Assembly: GCA_010027295.1 (NCBI GenBank)
Contig: RGVM01000115.1
Location: 1-7,588 of the forward strand
Reading direction: 5' to 3'
Length of the DNA stretch: 7,588 nucleotides
DNA from: Chitinophagia bacterium
GTDB lineage: Bacteria > Bacteroidota > Bacteroidia > Chitinophagales > Chitinophagaceae
Shown: positions 1 through 6,944 of the stretch, piece by piece
How positions within the stretch are numbered: the first letter of the stretch is position 1
Layout of the letters: each line of letters begins with the position of its first letter
Notes under the pieces: model-generated
Databases searched by the model: none
What the model was told of the DNA's origin: nothing
The model's input: the letters and a program-made list of their open reading frames with translations, nothing else
Position numbers and translations under genes: made by a program

Positions 1-166
1 CCATCACGGCGTTGAACTGGGCCTGTGTGGTGGGGAACACGTCAGGGGTGAGGGCCGAGGTCACGGGCGTGTCGAGCTTGTGGCAGGACATTGTGAGCAG
101 GGCGGCCCCGAGGATGACGAGCGCTTTGTCGCGTATGCTGTGCATGGCTTGCGATTTTGTATCCAT
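1..166 (-). CDS. SusD/RagB-like outer-membrane lipoprotein, N-terminal fragment
   Basis: Only the first 55 residues are inside the window; the gene continues past the left edge. The protein begins MDTKSQAMHSIRDKALVILG and has a short basic n-region, a hydrophobic stretch at about residues 15-26 and a lipobox-like LLTMSC with Cys28, so it is predicted to be lipidated and surface-anchored. The mature start, HKLDTPVTSALTPDVF, resembles the opening of SusD-family proteins, which commonly start with a Cys followed by LD..P...LTP. SusD proteins form the lid over a SusC barrel and capture glycans at the cell surface. The gene starts 21 bases after the susC stop codon on the same strand, the canonical susC-susD order, and this context carries much of the call. 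An alternative start at Met8 (145) would shorten the n-region but keep the lipobox. The glycan-binding region is not visible, so specificity is unknown. Confidence 0.85.
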   Translation of the reverse strand, partial: MDTKSQAMHSIRDKALVILGAALLTMSCHKLDTPVTSALTPDVFPTTQAQFNAVM

Positions 167-187
167 TTTGCTGTTGTATCGGTCCTG

Positions 188-3100
188 TCAGAGGGAGACG
201 GTCACTCCGAACATGATCGTGCGTGTCCTTGGATAGAAATTGTTGTTGTCCACCCCCGGTGCGACACCGCCCTGGTTGATCTCGGGGTCGATGCCTGTGT
301 ACTTGGTGAGGGTGAGGAGGTTGTTTCCGGTCAGGTAGAAGCGTATCGCGCTGACGCCTTTGATCTTCGCATCGAGACTGTAGCCGAGCGTGGCGTTGTC
401 CAACCGAACATAATCCCCCTTCTCCACGTAACGAGTGGAGAAGAAGCTGTTGCGGGCGTCGGAGACCTTGTCTGCCGCCGTCACGAGAGCATGCAGGTTG
501 TTGACGGAGGCATTGGGTGTGTAGGAGAGGTTGGCGCGCGAAGCGTTGAAGATCTTCGCCCCGAAGAAGCCCCGGAAGAAGAAGTTGAAGTCGAGCCGAT
601 GGTAGCGGAGGGTGTTGTTCCATCCGGCCAGCAGGCGGGGCTGTGCGTCGCCGATGTAAAAGTAGTCGGTTCCGTTCAGGGGGGCGGAGATGATGGTGCC
701 GTCCTTCTTGCGGAACTGCGACATGCCGTTGGCGTCCTTTCCCTCGTAGATGAAGGAGAAGAACTGGCCGAGGGGCTTGCCTACCTTGAGTATCTGCAGA
801 GAAGCACCGGTCTGGCCCTGTCCGCGGGGTCCGACGTAGAGGATGGAGTCGCCCTTCGAATACGGGTTGGTGAGGCTGGTGATCTCGTTGCGGTTGTGGG
901 CGAGATTCAGTGAGGTGCTCCAGGTGAAGTCCTTTGTCTGGACGGGTGTCGCATTCAGCATGAACTCGACGCCGCGGTTGCTCATGGAGCCGCCGTTGGC
1001 CCATATGCGGCCGCCGGGCACCAGCGAAGGGCTCACCGCATACTGGAAGAGCATGTCGCTGGTGAGTTTCTCATAGAGGTCCACCGAACCGCTGACCCTG
1101 CCCTTCAGGATGGAGAAGTCGAGGCCTATGTTGGAGGTGGAGGTCCTCTCCCAGCGCAGGTCGGGATTGGCTCCCTGCTGCGGACCGTAGGAGTTCTCTA
1201 GGATGCCGTTGTTGTAATAGGTGCCGGTCACCCCGTACACCAGTTTGGCGTTGAAGGCCCCGATCCCCTCGGAGTTGCCCGTGACACCATGGCTGACACG
1301 CAGCTTGAGGTCGTCGAATAGCTTCTGACCCTGCATGAATCCCTCGTTGGTGACCCTCCATGCCAGACCTACGGAGGGGAAGTAGCCCCATTGGTAGTTG
1401 GTACCGAAGACGGAGCTGCCGTCACGGCGGATGGAACCCTGTAAGAGGTACTTGTCCTTGTAGGAATAGTTGACCCTTGCGAAGTCGGAGATCAGTCGTT
1501 TCTCGGCCGCACCTCCCGCCAGTCGGATCCGGAAACTGGGCACCGCATAGGGGTTGCCTAGCGAGAGGTTGTTGTAGCTGATGAAGTCTGTGATGAAGTT
1601 GGTGCTGGACGACTGAATCCCGTCCCCTCCGAGGATGCTGAGCCATGAGTAACCCACGACGGCATTGAGGCTGTGCTCGCCGATCCTGCGGTTCCATCCC
1701 AGATAGGTCTCGAGGTTGTTGGTCTTGTCCGTGTAGGAGCTGCGGAAGGCCGAGCCGTTGACACCCACGATGCTGGTGGCGATGAGGCTGGCGCCGCTGA
1801 AGCCGGGGTCGGGGTTGCTGTAGAACTGGGCGGGGTTGTATTTACTGTAATAGGAATTGTAGAACTGCGACCCCGTGGCATTGTTCGTCTGGTGCGACAG
1901 CAGGACGTTATAGGTAAGTCCCAGCGGCAGTTTGACCTCCGTGCCAAGGCTGGCGACGAGGTTATTGGCGACCTGGTCGTCCCGGGCGTTGTCGACTAGT
2001 CCGACAGGGTTGAAATATCCCGATATGTTGAAGTTCTCGAACCAGCTGCCGTCCGCGTTGTAGATGGGTGACACGGGGAGATGGCTCGTCATCTGATCCA
2101 ATACGATGTTCTGCAACGGCACCAGCTTGGCGTTGGTGCGGGAGTTGGTCACGTTGAGACTGAACTTGAGCTTGTCGTTCAGGGCCATCTGTTCCACATT
2201 CAGACGGGCGATGAATCGCTCCTGGTTGCTGCGGATCATGATGCCCTCACGATTGATGTAGTTGATGCTGGCAGAGTAGGAAGCATGGTCGCTGCCGCCG
2301 CTGAAGGACAGGTTGTGGTTGTGGCTGATGGCCTGGGGCTTTAGGACGGCCGACTGCCAGTCGGTGTTCTGGTTCAGGTCGTCCAGCGGGTTGTAGCTGA
2401 GGCCCTGCGACTTCAGGTACTCGCGATGCTGTGTCGCGTCCATCAGGTTCAGCCGGCTGCTGACCTTTTCAAAACCGACATACCCGTTGTACGAGACCTG
2501 CGACTGACCCTTTCGGCCCTTCTTGGTGGTGATCATGATGACGCCCCCTGCAGCACGGTTCCCGTAGATGGCCGTTGCGGCGGCATCCTTGAGGACGTCG
2601 ATGGACGCGATATCGTCGGGTGCCACCAGTGCGATGTCGGCACCGGGTACCCCGTCGATGACGAAGAAGGGGTTGCCGGGACTGTTGATCGTCGAGGCAC
2701 CGCGCAGGATGATGGCGGCGCGTCGGTTGGGGTCGCCGTTGGCAGTGATGTTGAGGCCCGGCACCTTGCCCTGTAGGAGCTGACCCACATCGGTGATGGG
2801 ACCGCGGTTCATGTCAGCCGGCCGGATCGTGGTGACCGCACTGGTCAGCGCCCGCCGGGTGCTCTGGCCGTAACCGACCACGACCACGTCGGAAAGCTGT
2901 GAGGCCGAGGACTGCAGGGCCACATCGATCACCGACCCTTCGCCCACCTTCCGCTCAACCGGCGCGAAGGAGACAATGGTGAAGACCAGCACGTCGCCCG
3001 TGTTAGCCCGGATTCGGTAGGTACCATTGGACGCGGAGACCGCAGTGGCCCCGCTGTTCCGGTTCGAGACTGTCGCACCGGCCAAAGGCTGCCCGCCATT

Positions 3101-3196
3101 GTCCGTGACCCTACCCGACACCTCGCGCCCACCCTGCTGGGCGAGCACGGACAGGTGCAGCAAGATCGTCGTTAGCAGAAAAAATATCCTGTTCAT
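188..3196 (-). CDS. SusC/RagA-family TonB-linked outer-membrane transporter
   Basis: This is a complete 1002-residue TonB-dependent receptor of the SusC class, which imports glycans or other large nutrients across the outer membrane using TonB energy. Residues 1-19 (MNRIFFLLTTILLHLSVLA) form a signal peptide followed by QQ. Residues about 25-95 are a carboxypeptidase-D regulatory-like domain (VSGRVTDNGGQPLAGATV). The segment LSDVVVVGYG (101-110) marks the start of the TonB/plug region. The plug follows, with FFVIDGVPG at 177-185 and the SusC signature VLKDAAATAIYGNRAAGGVI at 201-220. The rest is aromatic-rich beta-barrel, ending YPRTRTIMFGVTVSL with the terminal hydrophobic strand expected for outer-membrane insertion. 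There is no N-terminal STN domain, so a trans-envelope sigma/anti-sigma signalling role is not suggested. The start at 3196 is chosen because the signal peptide begins there. The frame stays open up to 3568, but those 124 codons look non-coding. The SusD partner follows directly. The substrate cannot be read from the sequence. Confidence 0.95.
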   Translation of the reverse strand: MNRIFFLLTTILLHLSVLAQQGGREVSGRVTDNGGQPLAGATVSNRNSGATAVSASNGTYRIRANTGDVLVFTIVSFAPVERKVGEGSVIDVALQSSASQLSDVVVVGYGQSTRRALTSAVTTIRPADMNRGPITDVGQLLQGKVPGLNITANGDPNRRAAIILRGASTINSPGNPFFVIDGVPGADIALVAPDDIASIDVLKDAAATAIYGNRAAGGVIMITTKKGRKGQSQVSYNGYVGFEKVSSRLNLMDATQHREYLKSQGLSYNPLDDLNQNTDWQSAVLKPQAISHNHNLSFSGGSDHASYSASINYINREGIMIRSNQERFIARLNVEQMALNDKLKFSLNVTNSRTNAKLVPLQNIVLDQMTSHLPVSPIYNADGSWFENFNISGYFNPVGLVDNARDDQVANNLVASLGTEVKLPLGLTYNVLLSHQTNNATGSQFYNSYYSKYNPAQFYSNPDPGFSGASLIATSIVGVNGSAFRSSYTDKTNNLETYLGWNRRIGEHSLNAVVGYSWLSILGGDGIQSSSTNFITDFISYNNLSLGNPYAVPSFRIRLAGGAAEKRLISDFARVNYSYKDKYLLQGSIRRDGSSVFGTNYQWGYFPSVGLAWRVTNEGFMQGQKLFDDLKLRVSHGVTGNSEGIGAFNAKLVYGVTGTYYNNGILENSYGPQQGANPDLRWERTSTSNIGLDFSILKGRVSGSVDLYEKLTSDMLFQYAVSPSLVPGGRIWANGGSMSNRGVEFMLNATPVQTKDFTWSTSLNLAHNRNEITSLTNPYSKGDSILYVGPRGQGQTGASLQILKVGKPLGQFFSFIYEGKDANGMSQFRKKDGTIISAPLNGTDYFYIGDAQPRLLAGWNNTLRYHRLDFNFFFRGFFGAKIFNASRANLSYTPNASVNNLHALVTAADKVSDARNSFFSTRYVEKGDYVRLDNATLGYSLDAKIKGVSAIRFYLTGNNLLTLTKYTGIDPEINQGGVAPGVDNNNFYPRTRTIMFGVTVSL

Positions 3197-3573
3197 CTCA
3201 TGTTGGGTTTTGTTTTCAGGCCGTAGGAAAGACCCTATAAAAGTAAATCGATTAAATAGCAAAGACCCGCCCCCTTGCGAAAATCTACGCAATCGATTTC
3301 GCTCGAGCCGGTATTGTTTTCGTTCCTTCCTGTATGGAGGCAAGTCCTTACCCCATGTCCTGAAAAGGATATGAAAGTTCTGCAGAGCAGGACGCGAACA
3401 GACCGGGTAGTTAGTTGAAATGACAGATGGGGCGGAGTGTCTAAGAGGCATGCCATCAGATGGACATCGCCTTGTTTTCCGCACTGAAAGTTCATGACCC
3501 ATGAGACTAGGCATAAAAAAAGACATGCGGCGACAGCTCAAAGCCCTTATCTTGTAGCAACGAAACAAAAGCT
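3197..3573. promoter_or_regulatory. Divergent intergenic region between susC and the Tat oxidoreductase
   Basis: These 377 bases carry no convincing gene and must hold the promoters for both flanking genes. The stretch is visibly more AT-rich than the coding DNA around it. On the minus strand, a TACTTTTA stretch about 45 bases before the susC start resembles the Bacteroidetes -7 element TAnnTTTG, with a TTTG upstream, but the 14-base spacing is shorter than the usual 19-21, so I do not call a promoter. On the plus strand, TATCTTG about 25 bases before the oxidoreductase start is a weaker match with no good -33 partner. Neither gene has a clear Shine-Dalgarno sequence; the oxidoreductase start is preceded by an A-rich stretch (GAAACAAAAGCT), as is common in this phylum. 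Palindromes at 3245-3299 are listed separately. Smaller symmetric sites include GGCATGCC (3447-3454) and TCATG-ACC-CATGA (3492-3504). Confidence 0.6.
3245..3299. repeat. Duplicated AATCGATT palindrome upstream of susC, candidate operator
   Basis: AAATCGATT (3245-3253) and AATCGATTT (3291-3299) are perfect inverted copies of each other. Each also contains the self-palindromic octamer AATCGATT, with start-to-start spacing of 45 bases. The right copy overlaps TTGCG (3275-3279) paired with CGCAA (3288-3292). It also overlaps GCGAAAATC (3277-3285) facing GATTTCGC (3295-3302), which differs by one T. The group lies about 50-105 bases upstream of the susC start codon, where a transcription factor or sigma factor would act. 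Two spaced palindromes fit a dimeric regulator binding twice, but the regulator is not in the window and the function is inferred from position and symmetry only. Confidence 0.4.
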
Positions 3574-4863
3574 ATGAACAAGTCCCCCCGCAGGAGGTTC
3601 CTCCGACAGTCGGCCCTGGCCGCCGCATCCTTCTTCATCGTACCGCGCCATGTCATCGGCCGCGGCTATACCGCCCCGAGCGACCTCTTCGGCCTCGGCT
3701 TCATAGGCACCGGCAAACAGGCCCGAGGACTTCTGAACCAGTTCAAGAAGCAGCCGGTACGCATCCTCACCGGCGCCGATGCGGATAGCCGCAAGCTGGC
3801 CTTGTTCCAATCCCTCGCCGAGAAGGCCTATAAGGAAACGGCATCCACGCAGCCCGCCACCGGCGGATTCAAGGCCCGCGCCGACTTCCGCGAGATCCTG
3901 GCCGACCCCTCCGTCGACGGTGTCGTCATCGCCATGCCCGACCACTGGCACGCGTGGGCCGCCGTACGGGCCGCCGAGGCGGGTAAGCACATCTACCTGG
4001 AAAAGCCCCTCACCCGCACCGTCGCCGAAGGCCGGGCCGTGGTGAAGGCCGTCGACAAGCACAAGGTCGTGCTCCAGACAGGCAGCATGCAGCGCTCCTG
4101 GAAGAACTTCCGCACCGCCTGCGAACTCGTCCGCAACGGATATATCGGAGACGTGAAGGAAGTGCTGGTACATGTCGGCGACCCCGCCATCCCCTGCGAC
4201 CTGGGTGAAGAGCCGAAGCCGTCCACGCTCGACTGGGAGGCATGGGTCGGTCCCGCCGCCTTCCACTCCTTCCACTCCGAACTCTCCCCGCCCGTAGAGA
4301 AGGACGTCTTCCCCAACTGGCGCAAGTACCGCGAATACGCTGGTGGCATCCTGTCCGACTGGGGCGCACACATGTTCGACATCGCCCAGTGGGGACTCGG
4401 CATGGATGACTCTGGGCCCGTCAGCTTCAACCCTCCCAGCGACCCGAAGGCCGTACGCGGCCTTGAGATGACATACGCCAACGGAGTCGTCATGCGGCAC
4501 GCCGAGTTCGGCAAGGGCTTCGGTGTCCGCTTCATCGGCACCAAGGGTCGCATCGATATCGCACGCAACTATTTCGACAGCGACCCGGCCAACATCGCCA
4601 CGGCCACCCTGCAGGCCGGCGAGACGAGGCTCTACACGTCCGACGACCACTACGCCGACTGGCTGAACGCTTGCAAGAACGGCACCAAACCCATCTGCCA
4701 CGCAGAAGTGGGGCACCGCTCCAACTCCGTATGCGCGCTGGCCAACATCGCCTACCAGCTGCGCCGCCCGCTGACATGGAATCCGCGGAAAGAGCGCTTC
4801 AAGGGAGACCGCGAAGCCAACAGCCTGCTACTCCCCCACTACCGAGGGGACTGGAAACTCTGA
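3574..4863 (+). CDS. Tat-exported Gfo/Idh/MocA-family oxidoreductase
   Basis: A complete 429-residue NAD(P)-dependent sugar oxidoreductase of the Gfo/Idh/MocA family. Residues 1-30 form a twin-arginine signal: SPRRRFLRQ, a hydrophobic SALAAASFFIV, then PRHVIGRG. The folded protein is therefore expected in the periplasm with its cofactor bound. The Rossmann domain follows with GFIGTGKQARG (42-52), MPDHWHA (121-127) and the family EKP motif (143-145), whose Lys144 is the usual catalytic lysine. The C-terminal alpha/beta domain carries DWGAHMFDIAQW (262-273), giving the D262-x3-H266 pair typical of active members. The gene is divergent from susC/susD and converges on another Gfo/Idh gene. Periplasmic members beside SusC/D systems are thought to oxidise glycosides, for example at C3, or otherwise modify imported sugars; that role here is inference. 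GH109 alpha-N-acetylgalactosaminidases share the fold and Tat leader, but I do not see a GH109-like catalytic region. The substrate is unknown. Confidence 0.92.
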   Translation: MNKSPRRRFLRQSALAAASFFIVPRHVIGRGYTAPSDLFGLGFIGTGKQARGLLNQFKKQPVRILTGADADSRKLALFQSLAEKAYKETASTQPATGGFKARADFREILADPSVDGVVIAMPDHWHAWAAVRAAEAGKHIYLEKPLTRTVAEGRAVVKAVDKHKVVLQTGSMQRSWKNFRTACELVRNGYIGDVKEVLVHVGDPAIPCDLGEEPKPSTLDWEAWVGPAAFHSFHSELSPPVEKDVFPNWRKYREYAGGILSDWGAHMFDIAQWGLGMDDSGPVSFNPPSDPKAVRGLEMTYANGVVMRHAEFGKGFGVRFIGTKGRIDIARNYFDSDPANIATATLQAGETRLYTSDDHYADWLNACKNGTKPICHAEVGHRSNSVCALANIAYQLRRPLTWNPRKERFKGDREANSLLLPHYRGDWKL

Positions 4864-4869
4864 TTAACG

Positions 4870-6057
4870 TCAAAGGTCACGGGAGACAACCTCTCCCGTG
4901 ACCTTGTCCTTCAGAATGCGCTTGGTCACTCCGTTGGGGAGTACCTCCTCCTTGATCAGATAGTACTTCTCGTCGAAAGACTTATACCCCTTGATGGGCT
5001 CTGCCGTCTCGGCGCCTCGCCAGACGGGCAGCTGCACGGGCTCCCATGCCTTCGATGCGGCGGACCTGTATGCGGCGTCGAGGATGGCGTTGACGACGTA
5101 GCCGTCGTAGAAGGTCTCCTGCGCGTCGCGCCCCTTCTCGATGCTCTCGAACATGTCCGTGAACATGTGCGGATAGCCGAGTTCATGCACTTCGTCACCT
5201 ACCGGGAACAGCCAGCCCGTGTTGGCCTCCGCCTTCTCGGCGACGTAGTCGCCTCCCTTGCCGGTGCTGAACATCTCGAAGCCCGTCCTCAGAAAATTGT
5301 TCATCCAGATGGTGCCCTCGGTGCCGGCCACCTCGTCGCGCAGGTCCATACCGCCGCGGAAGCACCAGCTCACCTCGAACTGTCCGATCGCTCCGCTGGC
5401 ATAGCGGACGAGCCCCACGGCATGGTCCTCCGCATCGATGGGATGCACCTGCGTGTCGGCCCAGCACATCACTTCGACGGGTCGCACCTCCTTCCCGATG
5501 AAGTTGCGCCCGATCTCGACGCAATGACAGCCGAGGTCGATGATGGCACCCCCGCCCGACTTGGAACGGTCCCAGAACCAGTCGCTGTGCGGCCCGGGGT
5601 GCGCCTCCCTCGACCGCGTCCATAGCACGCGCCCTATCCCGCCCTGCCGCACGCTGGCGAGCGACTTGAGGAACTTGGGCGTGTAGCAGAGGTCTTCGAG
5701 GTAGCCGCCGAATACGCCGGCCTCCTCCACCATCCGCATCATGCGCAGCGCCTCCTCGGCGTTCCGCCCCAGCGGCTTGGTGCAGAGCACGTGCTTGCGG
5801 TGTTTGGCACAGAGGGCCACGGCGGGCTCGTGCATGTCGTTCGACAGGGATATCACGACGACCTCAGTCTCGGGGTGCGCGACAGCCTCCTCCATGTCGG
5901 ATGTCACGTGCGTGCAGCCATAGTCGCGCGCGAAACGCGAGGCGTTGTCAGGGTTCCTGGAGTATACGGAATGGATGATGTCCCTGCGGCGCTGAGCATG
6001 GAGGGAGTCGGCATAGAAGCGGGCGATAAAGCCCGACCCGAGCATGGCAATCTTCAT
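4870..6057 (-). CDS. Cytoplasmic Gfo/Idh/MocA-family oxidoreductase
   Basis: A complete 395-residue oxidoreductase without a signal peptide, so expected in the cytoplasm. It starts [19 protein letters not shown], a Rossmann dinucleotide-binding loop (GSGFIA, 7-12). The nicotinamide-side motif is CTKPLGRN (92-99), with TKP in place of the commoner EKP but with the family lysine (Lys94) kept. The substrate domain has [17 protein letters not shown] (168-184), giving the D174-x3-H178 pair seen in catalytically competent members. Members of this family oxidise or reduce sugars and cyclitols with NAD(P). About 50 residues after residue 345 extend beyond the usual end of the fold and finish in a charged tail, [13 protein letters not shown], whose codons form the hairpin at 4873-4905. 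The start at 6057 is preceded by purine-rich AGAAAAAAGAAGAT, which supports translation there. The gene is third in a minus-strand run after a ROK-like and a SIS gene, 60 bases from the latter, so a shared sugar catabolic role is likely. The substrate is unknown. Confidence 0.9.
   Translation of the reverse strand: MKIAMLGSGFIARFYADSLHAQRRRDIIHSVYSRNPDNASRFARDYGCTHVTSDMEEAVAHPETEVVVISLSNDMHEPAVALCAKHRKHVLCTKPLGRNAEEALRMMRMVEEAGVFGGYLEDLCYTPKFLKSLASVRQGGIGRVLWTRSREAHPGPHSDWFWDRSKSGGGAIIDLGCHCVEIGRNFIGKEVRPVEVMCWADTQVHPIDAEDHAVGLVRYASGAIGQFEVSWCFRGGMDLRDEVAGTEGTIWMNNFLRTGFEMFSTGKGGDYVAEKAEANTGWLFPVGDEVHELGYPHMFTDMFESIEKGRDAQETFYDGYVVNAILDAAYRSAASKAWEPVQLPVWRGAETAEPIKGYKSFDEKYYLIKEEVLPNGVTKRILKDKVTGEVVSRDL
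4873..4905. terminator. Bidirectional hairpin between convergent oxidoreductase genes
   Basis: AAGGTCACGGGAGA (4873-4886) and TCTCCCGTGACCTT (4892-4905) form a perfect 14-bp stem with a 5-base loop. The hairpin begins 9 bases after the stop codon of the plus-strand gene. It lies within the last 11 sense codons of the minus-strand gene, directly before its stop (4870-4872). Neither side is followed by a clear T-run, so intrinsic termination of the classical kind is uncertain. It could still serve as a terminator or as a 3'-end stabiliser for both convergent transcripts. Confidence 0.6.
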
Positions 6058-6117
6058 ATCTTCTTTTTTCTACGTATGAATCTACGGAAAAACACCGGAG
6101 GCAAGGCATTGCACCCG

Positions 6118-6903
6118 TCAGGGTTCGCCCACGTGTTGGAAGAGGCCTGCGAGCCGGTGGGCATGTTCATCATAGGCCGTCTGGAAGAGACTGTTGGAGC
6201 GTTCCCTCCCCACGAGATTTGCCGCGGTGAGTACTTTCGGTGGCTGCCCGGCCTCCGTGAGGAGGGCCGCCAGCTCGGCCTTGATGCAGTTGACGATCAT
6301 GCAGGAACCGATGGTGGAGCCCGGGGCCACGGGCGTGTCGAGTCCATCGATGGTGACCATCGCATCGCCCACAGGGGCGCCAGAGTCGAGCAGGATGTCG
6401 CAGAAGTCGCCGAGTTTCATGCCATCGGGACGCTTGCTGGCGCTGGCCTCGGAGTGCCGCTTGGAGACGATGCCCGCCACCCTGACCCCCATTGTCTGGA
6501 AGAGCTCGGCCATCTCGACGGCAACGGTGCTGGTGCCGGAAGAAGATATGACAAGGGCGGTGTCGGCAGGTTTGATGTCGAAGTTCCGTAGGATCTGGGC
6601 CGCATAGCCACTGACGTTCTCCAGGAACATGGCCTGCCGCTGTCCGTTGGCGCCCACCACCAGGTTGTGGAAGCTCACAGCGAGCTCCACGATGGGGTTG
6701 AAGCCGGGGAAGGAGCCGTAACGGGGCCACATCTCCTCGACCATGATCCGACTGTGACCGCTGCCGAAGAGGTGGACCATGCGGCCGGCGAGGATCGTGC
6801 GGCTGAAGGCCTCCGCCGCCGCGCGGATGGTATCCTCCTGCCGGGCCACGGTCTCCGCGATGGCGGCGCAGTGCGTGAGATAGGTGCTTGTGTAGGAAGG
6901 CAT
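6118..6903 (-). CDS. SIS-domain sugar-phosphate isomerase-like protein (UPF0309-like)
   Basis: A complete 261-residue SIS-domain protein. SIS domains bind phosphosugars in isomerases, deacetylases and regulators. Visible SIS features are HLFGSGHSR (44-52) after a helical N-terminus, the phosphosugar-binding loop VISSSGTST (118-126), and a following Rossmann-like strand (VRVAGIVSK, 140-148). The GSGHS sequence and single SIS domain resemble the UPF0309 'sugar isomerase domain' group rather than GlmS. The MurQ etherase is related, but MurQ is longer and has a different first loop (GTGTSGR). No DNA-binding domain is present, so an RpiR-type regulator is excluded. Its position between a ROK-kinase-like frame (41 bases upstream) and a Gfo/Idh oxidoreductase (60 bases downstream) suggests that it acts on a phosphorylated sugar made by the kinase, perhaps an amino sugar; this is inference. 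The start at 6903 gives the natural N-terminus MPSYTSTYLTH. Confidence 0.85.
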   Translation of the reverse strand: MPSYTSTYLTHCAAIAETVARQEDTIRAAAEAFSRTILAGRMVHLFGSGHSRIMVEEMWPRYGSFPGFNPIVELAVSFHNLVVGANGQRQAMFLENVSGYAAQILRNFDIKPADTALVISSSGTSTVAVEMAELFQTMGVRVAGIVSKRHSEASASKRPDGMKLGDFCDILLDSGAPVGDAMVTIDGLDTPVAPGSTIGSCMIVNCIKAELAALLTEAGQPPKVLTAANLVGRERSNSLFQTAYDEHAHRLAGLFQHVGEP

Positions 6904-6944
6904 CTTGGGTTGTATATGTGGATCGGGTGGATGGATGGATCCCT

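Noticed and set aside
42..1004. Long minus-strand frame of 320 codons overlapping susC
   Set aside because: It is a shadow frame: very rich in Arg, His and Gln, as expected from reading GC-rich SusC codons out of phase.
3197..3568. In-frame upstream extension of the SusC frame by 124 codons on the minus strand
   Set aside because: The residues are rich in Arg, Cys and Ser with no domain character, and a proper signal peptide begins at the internal Met encoded at 3194-3196. The region is also needed as the divergent promoter.
3547..4716. 389-codon minus-strand frame opposite the Tat oxidoreductase
   Set aside because: It is antisense to a clear Gfo/Idh gene, and its Gly/Val/Asp-rich composition mirrors the codons of the real gene. 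It shows no recognisable motif.
3574..4863. Possible GH109 alpha-N-acetylgalactosaminidase identity for the Tat oxidoreductase
   Set aside because: The fold and Tat leader are shared, but the DWGAHMFDIAQW segment and DxxxH pair fit the oxidoreductase branch, and no GH109-like catalytic segment was recognised.
72..6342. Near-identical CACGGGCGTGTCGAG in the SusD start (about 62-76) and the SIS gene (about 6328-6342)
   Set aside because: Both copies encode LDTPV within unrelated proteins in GC-rich codons. Neither has symmetry or an intergenic location, so chance is the simplest explanation.
5791..6591. 266-codon plus-strand frame across the oxidoreductase and SIS genes
   Set aside because: It crosses the gap between two well-supported minus-strand genes and has antisense-type composition, with no family features.
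6904..6944. Tandem ATCC units (minus strand) in the gap between the ROK-like and SIS genes
   Set aside because: Only three units in a 41-base spacer, with no stem-loop or known site. Too little to call a repeat or regulatory element.
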